This document shows positions 36,395 through 45,028 of a DNA stretch of 64,000 nt, piece by piece. How positions within the stretch are numbered: position 1 is the stretch's first letter; each line of letters begins with the position of its first letter. The DNA is taken from NCBI GenBank assembly GCA_017303795.1, contig JAFLBR010000010.1:65447-129446 (forward strand), written 5' to 3'. A program made the position numbers and the translations under genes. Source of the DNA: Cytophagales bacterium. Lineage in GTDB: Bacteria > Bacteroidota > Bacteroidia > Cytophagales > Cyclobacteriaceae. The notes beneath the pieces were generated by a model. The model was not told the origin of the DNA and ran no database searches. It saw nothing but the letters and a program-made list of their open reading frames with translations.

Positions 36395-38794
36395 ATGACT
36401 CCTATTTTAAATTCCTCGACTAGCCAAAGCCTTGGTGCGCTGGTAAACTTTACACAATCAGGTTCTGAGATTTCAGGCACCACAACCAACGGCAATTTTC
36501 GCGTTACCGTTTTTAATGAATCGGTTTTTAAAGTAAGTATTTCAAAAAATGAGTTTGAAATTTTCTCTTACGCAGTAGTGGGCACGCCTGAGGCTATTAA
36601 TATAAAGATTGAAGAGCATGACTCAACATTAACGTTGATCACAGCTGCTACCCGATTAGTGATTACCAAAAACCCCGTTCGTTTTTCGCTTCAAACCTTG
36701 GCGGGAAAAGTGATTAATGAAGACGATACGTTTGGTACCGCCTGGAATGGTGAACAGGTTACAACCTACAAAAAACTACAACCGAATGAGCGCTTCATTG
36801 GCCTTGGAGAAAAAACAGGTGGCCTTGATCGCAAAGGGCACGCGTATCAGAACTGGAACTCAGACGCGTATGGCTATGGCTCCGGTTCAGACCCATTGTA
36901 TTGCTCTACTCCATTTTACATGGGTATTCATCAAGAACTTGTATATGGTGTGTTCTTCGATAACAGCTATAAAAGTTTTTTCAACTTCGGTGCATCCAAC
37001 AATCGCTTTGCTTCTTTCTCGGCCGATGCCGGAGAGATGACTTACTATCTTATTCATGCTTCAACCGTATCCGAAATTATAAAGCACTATACTTTCCTTA
37101 CGGGAAGAATGGAACTTCCGCCAATGTGGAGTATCGGTTATCAGCAATGTCGCTACAGTTATTATCCCGATAAGGAAGTTGTAACGGTAGCAAAAACATT
37201 TCGCGATAAAGACATACCTGCCGATGCTATTGTGTTTGACATCCACTACATGGACAAGTACAAAATCTTTACGTGGGATGGTAAAAACTTTTCGGACCCA
37301 AAGGGGTTAATCGATTTTTTAAAACAACAAGGTTTTGAAGTAGTGGTAATGTGCGACCCTGGAATAAAAGTTGAGCCCGGTTACAAGACTTATGACGATG
37401 GTGTGAAGCAGGATGTGTTTATCAAATATCCCGATGGCGAAAATTATCAAGGTCAGGTGTGGCCCGGCTGGTGTCACTTCCCCGACTTTACTAAACCTGC
37501 TACCCGCGCGTGGTGGACTGAACAATTTAAAGATTACGTAGCACTTGGCGTGGAAGGTTTTTGGAACGACATGAATGAGATTGCCACATGGGGCCACTCG
37601 CTACCCGAAAATCTTGAGTTCGATTTTGAAGGCGCAAAAGCTACAACCCGCAGAGGTCGCAACCTATATGGTTTTCAAATGGCGCGCAGTACGTATGAAG
37701 GCACCAAAAAATTATTGAAAGGTAAACGTCCTTTTAATTTAACACGCTCTGGCTTTTCGGGTGTGCAACGCTACGCTGCAGTGTGGACAGGCGATAATGT
37801 GAGTTACGATGAACACATGTTGCTGGGTGTACGTCTGGTAAACAGTATGGGCCTTACCGGAATTGCTTTTGCCGGTTATGATGCTGGTGGTTTTGTAGGC
37901 GATGCCAACACTAAACTGTTTGCGCGCTGGATTTCGATTGCTGCCTTTGCTCCATTCTTTCGTGCACATACCATGATTAACACGCGCGATAGCGAGCCGT
38001 GGAGTTATGGCGAAGAAGTAGAAAACATCTGTCGCAACTACATTAAGTTCAGGTATCAGTTAATGCCGTATATCTATTCGTTGTTTTATGATGCAGCTAA
38101 AACCGGCATGCCTGTTCAACGTTCGCTGGCTATTAACTATACGCACGATCCTCTTGTGTACAGTGGCTTGTATCATAATCAATATTTGTTTGGCCCTTCC
38201 ATTCTGGTTGCGCCCGTTGAAAGCAATAAAGAATTATTAAAAATCTATTTCCCGCAAGGCACTTGGTACGATTTATATACCGGTAAGCAATGGCACGGCA
38301 ATCAGGAAGCTATAATTGAATCGCCTATTCATCGCTTGCCTGTGTTTGTAAAAGCGGGCAGTGTTTTACCTATGCGGCCGGCACAAGCACATGCGGGAAT
38401 TACCACTACCGAGTTAGCCTTACACATTTACTGTGGAAATGATGCGAGTGATTTTTTGCTTTACAGCGATGATGGTTCAACATTTCAATACCAACAGGGC
38501 GAATCAGCCACACGACTGATTCAACATCATGGCCCACAAAACAAAGTTGTAATTGGAAAGAGCGAAGGTGCCTTTAAAACTTCGTATCGCAAGTTAAAAA
38601 TTGTGTTGCATGGATCTGCTGCTGCGCAACTTACCGTTAATGGGAAACAATTTTCTTTAACGGATAGTCAGCATTCGTTCTTTGCGCCCTTAGAGAAGTA
38701 TGATCCTATTAATGAACCAGATTCGATGGGTGAAGAAACCGTGCGTTTTATGGAAACTGATTATACTGATGAGCAATTAGAAATTCGCTGGTAA
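36395..38794 (+). CDS. GH31 alpha-glucosidase
   Basis: This 799-residue enzyme is a family-31 glycoside hydrolase. The nucleophile is D392 in GFWNDMNEIATWG. The substrate-side segments FNLTRSGFSGVQRYAAVWTG and FAPFFRAHTMINTRD are typical of GH31. An N-terminal beta-sandwich and a C-terminal DUF5110-like beta domain complete the usual length. No signal peptide is visible, so it probably acts inside the cell. I chose the ATG at 36395; the preceding TTG at 36392 is in frame but adds only one residue. It heads a three-gene unit with the MFS transporter (11-base gap) and esterase. Alpha-xylosidase activity cannot be excluded. Confidence 0.92.
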   Translation: MTPILNSSTSQSLGALVNFTQSGSEISGTTTNGNFRVTVFNESVFKVSISKNEFEIFSYAVVGTPEAINIKIEEHDSTLTLITAATRLVITKNPVRFSLQTLAGKVINEDDTFGTAWNGEQVTTYKKLQPNERFIGLGEKTGGLDRKGHAYQNWNSDAYGYGSGSDPLYCSTPFYMGIHQELVYGVFFDNSYKSFFNFGASNNRFASFSADAGEMTYYLIHASTVSEIIKHYTFLTGRMELPPMWSIGYQQCRYSYYPDKEVVTVAKTFRDKDIPADAIVFDIHYMDKYKIFTWDGKNFSDPKGLIDFLKQQGFEVVVMCDPGIKVEPGYKTYDDGVKQDVFIKYPDGENYQGQVWPGWCHFPDFTKPATRAWWTEQFKDYVALGVEGFWNDMNEIATWGHSLPENLEFDFEGAKATTRRGRNLYGFQMARSTYEGTKKLLKGKRPFNLTRSGFSGVQRYAAVWTGDNVSYDEHMLLGVRLVNSMGLTGIAFAGYDAGGFVGDANTKLFARWISIAAFAPFFRAHTMINTRDSEPWSYGEEVENICRNYIKFRYQLMPYIYSLFYDAAKTGMPVQRSLAINYTHDPLVYSGLYHNQYLFGPSILVAPVESNKELLKIYFPQGTWYDLYTGKQWHGNQEAIIESPIHRLPVFVKAGSVLPMRPAQAHAGITTTELALHIYCGNDASDFLLYSDDGSTFQYQQGESATRLIQHHGPQNKVVIGKSEGAFKTSYRKLKIVLHGSAAAQLTVNGKQFSLTDSQHSFFAPLEKYDPINEPDSMGEETVRFMETDYTDEQLEIRW

Positions 38795-38805
38795 ACAACA
38801 CATAC

Positions 38806-40143
38806 ATGACACAAAAACCACGTCTCTCCTTCTGGCAAATCTGGAACATGAGTTTCGGATTTCTGGGAATTCAATTTGGGTTTGCCTTGCAAAACGGAAA
38901 TGCCTCGCGCATTCTTACAACCTTTGGTGCCGATGTTGAACATCTCTCCTGGTTCTGGCTTGCCGCACCACTAACCGGAATGATTATTCAACCGATAATT
39001 GGTTATTACAGTGACAGAACGTGGACTTCATTAGGCCGAAGAAGACCGTACTTCCTTGCCGGATCAATACTGGCTGCTGCCGCTTTAATGATGATGCCTA
39101 ACTCGGCAATACTCGCAAGTTTGTTACCACCACTTTACATTGGTGCTGGCATACTCATGATTATGGATGCCTCTTTTAATGTTGCCATGGAGCCCTTTCG
39201 GGCATTGGTTGCTGATTTGTTACCAACCGATCAACGTACACTTGGGTTCTCCATTCAAACGTGTTTGATTGGTATTGGTGCAGTAATTGGTTCTTGGTTG
39301 CCGTATGTGTTTGCTGAATTTTTTGGGTTTGAAAAATCTACTACCGATGGCAGTGTGCCCTACAGTGTAACGTTATCGTTTTACATTGGTGCTGTAGTCT
39401 TTTTGATTGCTATACTTTGGACAGTTTTAACTACGAAAGAATTTCCGCCCGATAAAGAATATCTGAAAGATGAAAAAGCATCTGGCAAAAAAGGATTAGG
39501 ACAAATTGTATCAGACTTTGCGGGCATGCCTGCTACCATGAAACAACTTGGACTGGTTCAATTCTTTTCCTGGTTTGCCTTGTTCTCCATGTGGGTGTTT
39601 ACCACATCGGCTGTAGCCACCCATGTATATGATTTACCACAAGATGATCGTTCATCGGTAATGTTTAACGATGCTGCAAACTGGGTTGGAATTATTTTTG
39701 GCGTGTATAATGGTGTCTCTGCAATTTATGCATTGATGCTTCCGTTTATAGCTGCTAAAGTTGGTCGTAAAACAACACACGCAGTTTCATTAACTGCCGG
39801 TGGGCTTGGGTTAATTTCGATTTACTTTATTCATGATCCAACTATTTTACTTTTTTCTATGATTGGCGTGGGAATGGCTTGGGCAAGTATTCTAGCAATG
39901 CCCTACGCAATTCTGGCTGGTTCTATCCCACCACACAAAATGGGCATTTACATGGGTGTCTTTAATTTTTTCATTACGCTTCCGCAGATTATTAATGGCG
40001 TAATTGGTGGCCCGATTGTGAAACACTTTTACAACTCGCAAGCTATATATGCCATAGTAATGGCGGGTGTGTTCTTACTTATCGCGGCTTTCTGTGTTAG
40101 ATTTGTAAAAGATACGGATGATCCTGTAACGGCTTCAAAATGA
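38806..40143 (+). CDS. SLC45-like MFS sugar transporter (second copy)
   Basis: A 445-residue, roughly twelve-helix transporter whose N-terminus (MSFGFLGIQFGFALQNGNAS) resembles the transporter at 17174-18499. The motifs PLTGMIIQPIIGYYSDRTW and LGRRRPYF are those of the SLC45/GPH-like disaccharide symporters. It starts 11 bases after the GH31 stop and overlaps the esterase start by four bases (ATGA), so the three genes form one unit. It probably imports a disaccharide across the inner membrane. Two paralogous transporters in one locus suggest two related substrates. Confidence 0.9.
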   Translation: MTQKPRLSFWQIWNMSFGFLGIQFGFALQNGNASRILTTFGADVEHLSWFWLAAPLTGMIIQPIIGYYSDRTWTSLGRRRPYFLAGSILAAAALMMMPNSAILASLLPPLYIGAGILMIMDASFNVAMEPFRALVADLLPTDQRTLGFSIQTCLIGIGAVIGSWLPYVFAEFFGFEKSTTDGSVPYSVTLSFYIGAVVFLIAILWTVLTTKEFPPDKEYLKDEKASGKKGLGQIVSDFAGMPATMKQLGLVQFFSWFALFSMWVFTTSAVATHVYDLPQDDRSSVMFNDAANWVGIIFGVYNGVSAIYALMLPFIAAKVGRKTTHAVSLTAGGLGLISIYFIHDPTILLFSMIGVGMAWASILAMPYAILAGSIPPHKMGIYMGVFNFFITLPQIINGVIGGPIVKHFYNSQAIYAIVMAGVFLLIAAFCVRFVKDTDDPVTASK

Positions 40144-41324
40144 AATCACTCAGTCTCCTCTTAATCTTTCTACCCCTCATCTCCTATTCTCAATCTAAGT
40201 GGGACGAGGCAAATACTATCATCCATACTAAAACTTTACAAACCGATCAGGTTAATACCTGGTGGACTGATCTCAATCAAAGTAATTCAATACCGCTCGT
40301 AAATAATGATTCAGTTCTCTTTCTCCATCGCGGTAACGCAAACACAGTAGAATGGATGGGTGATTTTAATGGTTGGGGTTATGTAAAAGATTTTCCTAAC
40401 AAAGGCCGCAAGATTTTAAACACCGATATCTGGTATCTGAAATGTAAGTTTCCAAGCGATGCCCGTCTGGATTATAAAATTCTTATTGATGGTACCAACT
40501 GGATCATTGATCCGATAAACAAATTTCAACAGTGGTCGGGTGTGGGTGGTGGCAGCCCAAACTCTGAATTACGTATGCCGCTATGGAACGAAGATGTTGC
40601 CACAGTAGCACAATCCAATGTGCCTAAAGGCGAACTGATTCGTGATGTTTTGATCATCAGTAAATCGTTAGGTTATCAGGTTACGTATTCTGTTTACCTG
40701 CCACACAACTACAAACAGCATGGACCAATGGCTGTGGCTTATGTTACCGATGGCTATGAATATCTGCATCCGCAATTAGGCAACATGACCACTACTTTAG
40801 ACAATCTGATTCATACCCAAAAAATACAACCTATTATTACTGTGTTTGTAGATAATCGCGAACCGGTTAACCGTGCCAATAACAGACGCATGAATGAACT
40901 GGCCATGAACAGCAATTATCTCGATTTTTTTGCCAACGAACTTATCCCAGCTATCCAGACACAATATCCGGTAAAGGCCGAAGCCAAAAGCCGTGCAATA
41001 ATTGGAACTTCTATGGGAGGATTAACTGCAACCTACTTTGCATTTACCCGCCCCGATTTGTTTGGCCTTGCGGGTATTCAATCGCCTGCATTTTATACGC
41101 GGCCACAGATTTACAATTTGTGCGAAGGCAATGCCGATGTTCAACTTAAAGTATCGATGACAACCGGTTTGATTAACGATACCAGCACCGACAGCCGCAA
41201 GATGAGCGAAATTCTGAAAGCGAGCAGTTGTGTTTATCAATACCGCGAAGTAAACGAGGGCCACTCGTGGGGAAACTGGCGCAGGTTAATAGACGATATT
41301 CTGATTGACTTGTTTGGTAAGTAG
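40140..41324 (+). CDS. secreted esterase D-like hydrolase with N-terminal CBM48/E-set domain
   Basis: The 394-residue protein has a signal peptide ending SYSQS. An immunoglobulin-like E-set/CBM48 domain follows at about 55-150 (VEWMGDFNGW, LDYKILIDG). An alpha/beta hydrolase of the enterochelin-esterase/esterase D type completes it. The nucleophile is S291 in IIGTSMGGLTA; a late histidine in NEGHSWGNW completes a probable triad. Such enzymes remove acyl groups from sugars or hydrolyse siderophore esters, and here a decorated glycan is likelier given the sugar operon. It overlaps the transporter stop by four bases. The predicted location is periplasmic. Confidence 0.87.
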   Translation: MKSLSLLLIFLPLISYSQSKWDEANTIIHTKTLQTDQVNTWWTDLNQSNSIPLVNNDSVLFLHRGNANTVEWMGDFNGWGYVKDFPNKGRKILNTDIWYLKCKFPSDARLDYKILIDGTNWIIDPINKFQQWSGVGGGSPNSELRMPLWNEDVATVAQSNVPKGELIRDVLIISKSLGYQVTYSVYLPHNYKQHGPMAVAYVTDGYEYLHPQLGNMTTTLDNLIHTQKIQPIITVFVDNREPVNRANNRRMNELAMNSNYLDFFANELIPAIQTQYPVKAEAKSRAIIGTSMGGLTATYFAFTRPDLFGLAGIQSPAFYTRPQIYNLCEGNADVQLKVSMTTGLINDTSTDSRKMSEILKASSCVYQYREVNEGHSWGNWRRLIDDILIDLFGK

Positions 41325-41406
41325 GCGTTCGGCACTATTGTTGCCTAAACCATTATTAACTAACTTCAACCCTCCAAAATTTCTAAAAAAGTAGTTGGCT
41401 TACCCC

Positions 41407-42519
41407 ATGAAACGTTCCTATCTCATTCTCATTTTTGTTGGCCTTGCAGCCATACTTCAATCATGCTCGTCAGGTAAAAATGCCTTGAAGCAAGGCGATT
41501 ATTACCAGGCTGTTTCGCTTGCGGTTAATCGCTTGCGGCAAAATCCCGATCATAAAAAATCAAAAGAGGTACTTAAAACCAGTTACCAATTTGCCGTTGA
41601 TTACCTGGAGCAAAGTGCCCAGAATCAGATTACATCTAATGCCAATTTTAAGTGGAAAAATGCTGTGCAGAGTTATGAGCAAATCAATTTTCTGTACGAG
41701 CAAATCCGTACTTCGCCTGGCGCATTAAAGGTTATCCCAAATCCGATTAATAAGTACAAAGAGCTAACCGAAGTAAAAGGTAAAGCTGCCGAAGAATCGT
41801 ATGAAGCTGGTGTGCAGGCTATGCTGAAGAATACCCGCGAAGACGCCAAACGTGCTTACTTCTTGTTTACCGATGCCAACGGTTTATCGCCCGGCTATCG
41901 CGAGTCAATTGAAATGATGGAGCAAGCAAAATTCAACGCTACTATCAAAGTAATTGTAGAACCCACTTTTGCCAACTACAATAACTGGAATTTTGAACCG
42001 GTTGTGTTTGGAGTTAATTCCAATCAGTTTGTGAAATTCTATACACCCCGCGAAGCGGAGGATGCAAAACTTGCTCGTGTAGATCACATTGTTAAAGTTT
42101 CAATTAACGGCTACAACGAAGCGCGGCCAAGCACCAGCAACCGTACCGATAACTTTAAAGATAGTGTGAAGGTGAGCGAGAAGACTGTGAACAACCAGAA
42201 AATACCGGTTTACGAAAAGATCAGCGCAAAAATGACTACTTACGAAAAGGTAGTTACTTCGCGTGGATCAATTATACTTTACATTCGCGATGCAAACAGC
42301 GGGGCCGACTTACGCAACTCCGACATTATAACAGACGAGCGTTGGAGCGACCGCTGGGCAACCTGCTCAGGCGATACCCGCGCCATTCCGGAAGCAACAC
42401 GCAAACTGTGTGGAACCAAAGAGCCCTACATGGCCCGCGATTTTCTGATTACCGCAACCAAGCGATCGCTGGATAATAAGCTGGCAAACGCGCTATCAAG
42501 TTTTTACAGTAACTATTAA
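41407..42519 (+). CDS. hypothetical lipoprotein with TPR-like N-terminus
   Basis: This 370-residue protein has a lipoprotein signal (GLAAILQSCSSG). It continues with a helical, TPR-like region (ALKQGDYYQAVSLAVNRLRQ and YEAGVQAMLKNTREDAKRAY). The C-terminal half is beta-rich with no motif I recognise and contains three cysteines in ATCSGDTRAIPE, KLCGTKE and nearby. The start at 41407 was chosen over 41395 because the signal peptide begins there. It stands alone between the esterase gene and msrA. An outer-membrane or periplasmic structural role is possible but not supported by any motif. Confidence 0.75.
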   Translation: MKRSYLILIFVGLAAILQSCSSGKNALKQGDYYQAVSLAVNRLRQNPDHKKSKEVLKTSYQFAVDYLEQSAQNQITSNANFKWKNAVQSYEQINFLYEQIRTSPGALKVIPNPINKYKELTEVKGKAAEESYEAGVQAMLKNTREDAKRAYFLFTDANGLSPGYRESIEMMEQAKFNATIKVIVEPTFANYNNWNFEPVVFGVNSNQFVKFYTPREAEDAKLARVDHIVKVSINGYNEARPSTSNRTDNFKDSVKVSEKTVNNQKIPVYEKISAKMTTYEKVVTSRGSIILYIRDANSGADLRNSDIITDERWSDRWATCSGDTRAIPEATRKLCGTKEPYMARDFLITATKRSLDNKLANALSSFYSNY

Positions 42520-42521
42520 AT

Positions 42522-42543
42522 GTTGGTCGGTTGGCCGACTAAC
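42522..42543 (+). terminator. possible terminator hairpin
   Basis: GTTGGTCGG (42522-42530) pairs with CCGACTAAC (42535-42543) with one G-T wobble and a four-base loop, two bases after the lipoprotein stop. No strong T-tract follows, so termination may be weak. Confidence 0.5.
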
Positions 42544-42591
42544 CTGTTAGTTTGTTAAAACTATTTTAAACCAAATCCGGTTATTAAAAAC

Positions 42592-43209
42592 ATGAAGTTA
42601 ATCGCAATAACCACGGTCTTTATTCTTGGATTAGCAAGCGTAATGGCCCAGACTAATCCACAGAAAAAAATGAACGAATTTGAAACAGCCACATTAGGCT
42701 CCGGATGTTTTTGGTGTACCGAAGCATTCTTTTTACGGGTGAAGGGAATTGAATCCGTAGTATCGGGCTACTCGGGCGGCAAAGTGAAAAATCCAACCTA
42801 CCGCGAAGTTACCACGGGGTTAACGGGCCATGCCGAAGTTATTCAAATCAAGTTTGATCCAACTGTGATTACCTATGCCGAAGTATTGGAAATTTTCTGG
42901 AACACCCACGATCCCACTACACTGAATAAGCAGGGCGCGGATGAAGGCACTCAATACCGGTCGGCTGTGTTTTACCATAATGATGCACAAAAGAAAACGG
43001 CCGAAGAATACAAAACTCAGCTATCAAAATCCGGAGTTTTTAAGAACCCAATTGTAACCGAAATAACTGCCTTTAAAGAGTTTTATCCGGCCGAAGATTA
43101 CCACCAGAACTACTATGCACTAAACCCCAATCAGGGTTATTGTCAGTACGTTATCCGGCCAAAAATTGAAAAGTTTAATAAGCAGTATGCTTCCAAACTG
43201 AAAAAATAG
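42592..43209 (+). CDS. msrA: peptide-methionine (S)-S-oxide reductase, exported
   Basis: A 205-residue MsrA with a signal peptide (ending SVMAQ), so it repairs oxidised methionine in exported proteins. The catalytic motif is GSGCFWC with C39 as nucleophile. It is followed by GYSGG and the family sequences TGHAEVIQIKFDP and NTHDPTTLNKQGADEGTQYRS. A resolving cysteine is likely in GYCQYV near the C-terminus. The MsrB domain is not fused. It is followed by a strong terminator at 43318. Confidence 0.95.
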   Translation: MKLIAITTVFILGLASVMAQTNPQKKMNEFETATLGSGCFWCTEAFFLRVKGIESVVSGYSGGKVKNPTYREVTTGLTGHAEVIQIKFDPTVITYAEVLEIFWNTHDPTTLNKQGADEGTQYRSAVFYHNDAQKKTAEEYKTQLSKSGVFKNPIVTEITAFKEFYPAEDYHQNYYALNPNQGYCQYVIRPKIEKFNKQYASKLKK

Positions 43210-43317
43210 CAGTATAAAAAGTGTTAATTCTTTTTAACAAACGTAACATTCTACTAAGCCTCCCGTTCTAACAGCAAGAGCAGATAAAATCTTCTCATAG
43301 GTTTAGGTTTAGGTAAC

Positions 43318-43346
43318 AAAGACCCCTTCAGACGGAAGGGGTCTTT
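43318..43346. terminator. strong hairpin terminator after msrA
   Basis: A perfect 12-bp stem, AAAGACCCCTTC at 43318-43329 and GAAGGGGTCTTT at 43335-43346, encloses a five-base loop, and GTGTTTT follows. It separates msrA from the next plus-strand gene. Confidence 0.85.
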
Positions 43347-43411
43347 GTGTTTTAGATCAGTTCCAAAAAAATCTTCCACGCAGAAGTATTAGTTTCGCAG
43401 AAAAAATTTCT

Positions 43412-44605
43412 GTGTACGATATTACCATAATAGGGGGCGGCATTGTAGGACTGGCCACTGCGCTGCAAATTCAATCCGCTAATCGCAATCTTAAAATTGT
43501 ACTGCTCGAAAAAGAATCTTCGTTGGCCCGGCATCAAACCGGAAACAACAGTGGCGTGATCCATAGTGGCTTATATTATAAACCGGGAAGTTTAAAAGCC
43601 ACTAATTGTATTCATGGTTATAACCTGCTGCTTGACTTTTGCAGAGCGCAGGAAATTCCGTTCGACTTGTGTGGTAAAATTGTAGTAGCTACCGAGCAAC
43701 ACGAACTTCCTCTACTCGAAAATCTCTACAATCGCGGCCACCAAAACGGACTTACTAATCTGAAAAAACTTTCAGGTGAAGAGCTAAAAGAATACGAGCC
43801 TCATGTTACCGGTCTTGCCGGATTCTTTGTTCCTCAAACGGGCATTGTGGATTATACGTTAGTAGCCAATAAATATGGCGAAGTATTTCAGAAAAATGGC
43901 GGCACCATCCACCTAAGTGAAAAAGTATTAGACATACAGCATACCACTACTCAAAGTGTAGTGATTACCCAAAAGACCAGCTACACTTCCAAATTAGTAA
44001 TCAACTGTGCGGGTTTATATTCCGATAAGGTTGCCCGCATGACGGTACCCAACCTGAACGTAAAAATCATTCCCTTTCGGGGCGAGTACTTCAAACTTAA
44101 GAAAGAGAAAGAGTACCTGGTTAAGAACTTAATCTATCCGGTACCCGATCCAAACTTTCCTTTTCTGGGTGTACACTTTACGCGCATGGCCAAAGGTGGT
44201 GTGGAAGCTGGCCCCAACGCGGTGTTGGCCTTCAGTCGCGAGGGTTATAAGAAATCAAACATCAACATGAGCGAGCTTGCCGAAAGTTTAGCCTGGCCGG
44301 GTTTTCAAAAAGTTGCCGCCAAATATTGGCGCACTGGCATGGGCGAAATGTACCGGTCATTTTCAAAAGCGGCTTTCACCAAGGCTTTGCAAAAGCTACT
44401 GCCCGAAATTCAGGAAAGTGATTTGGTGGAAGGCGGTGCCGGAGTACGCGCACAAGCGTGCGATCGCAATGGCGGATTAGTAGATGATTTTTTGATATTG
44501 GAAGATACTGGGGTAATCAATGTATGCAATGCCCCATCACCAGCCGCCACATCCTCGCTGGCTATTGGTGAAACCGTTTCAAAACTTGCATTGGCCCGAT
44601 TCTAA
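43412..44605 (+). CDS. lhgO: L-2-hydroxyglutarate oxidase
   Basis: The 397-residue FAD protein begins with the dinucleotide-binding motif ITIIGGGIVGLATALQIQ. It continues with SLARHQTGNNSGVIHSGLYYKPGS, a signature of the LhgO group. FRGEYFKL and the C-terminal GAGVRAQACDRNGGLVDDF also match. It oxidises L-2-hydroxyglutarate to 2-oxoglutarate, a metabolite-repair reaction. The start is a GTG at 43412, since no ATG lies near the beginning of the Rossmann fold. It converges with the RidA gene two bases away. Confidence 0.92.
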   Translation: MYDITIIGGGIVGLATALQIQSANRNLKIVLLEKESSLARHQTGNNSGVIHSGLYYKPGSLKATNCIHGYNLLLDFCRAQEIPFDLCGKIVVATEQHELPLLENLYNRGHQNGLTNLKKLSGEELKEYEPHVTGLAGFFVPQTGIVDYTLVANKYGEVFQKNGGTIHLSEKVLDIQHTTTQSVVITQKTSYTSKLVINCAGLYSDKVARMTVPNLNVKIIPFRGEYFKLKKEKEYLVKNLIYPVPDPNFPFLGVHFTRMAKGGVEAGPNAVLAFSREGYKKSNINMSELAESLAWPGFQKVAAKYWRTGMGEMYRSFSKAAFTKALQKLLPEIQESDLVEGGAGVRAQACDRNGGLVDDFLILEDTGVINVCNAPSPAATSSLAIGETVSKLALARF

Positions 44606-44607
44606 TC

Positions 44608-44988
44608 TCAGGCTTTCACAGCAGTAGCTTCAATCTCCACCAGATATTCGGGCGCAATGAGTGCGCTTACTTCAACCATTGAAGTTACGGGCTTAATGTC
44701 TTTAAAGAATTCGCCATGCGCTTTGCCCACAGCTTCCCAGTTGGTAATGTCGGTAACAAAAATGCGTGTGCGTACCACATCTTTTAATTCGTAGCCTGCC
44801 TGCTTCAACACACCTTCAATCTTTTCGATAATGTAGCGGGTTTGTCCATAAAAATCGCCTTTGGCTATAACCTGATTACCATCGGAGGCAACTGTTCCGG
44901 AAATTTCAACTGTGTTACCAATTTGCACAGCCCGGCAATAGCCTACAATGTCTTCCCATTTAGCACCTGTTGAATAGTTAACGCGCAT
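44608..44988 (-). CDS. RidA-family protein
   Basis: This 126-residue protein has the RidA/YjgF/UK114 fold signature. It includes YCRAVQIGNTVEISGTVASDGN near the N-terminus and GYELKDVVRTRIFVTDI with the conserved arginine used by reactive enamine deaminases. Residues near the C-terminus (EYLVEIEATAVKA) contain the conserved glutamate. Many subgroups exist, and this one is closer to the Rid proteins with less certain substrates than to classic RidA. It converges with lhgO and is divergent from the MoeB-type gene across 40 bases. Confidence 0.88.
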   Translation of the reverse strand: MRVNYSTGAKWEDIVGYCRAVQIGNTVEISGTVASDGNQVIAKGDFYGQTRYIIEKIEGVLKQAGYELKDVVRTRIFVTDITNWEAVGKAHGEFFKDIKPVTSMVEVSALIAPEYLVEIEATAVKA

Positions 44989-45028
44989 GACTCTTGTATT
45001 TAAATTATCATTGTAAATTTAACGAAGT

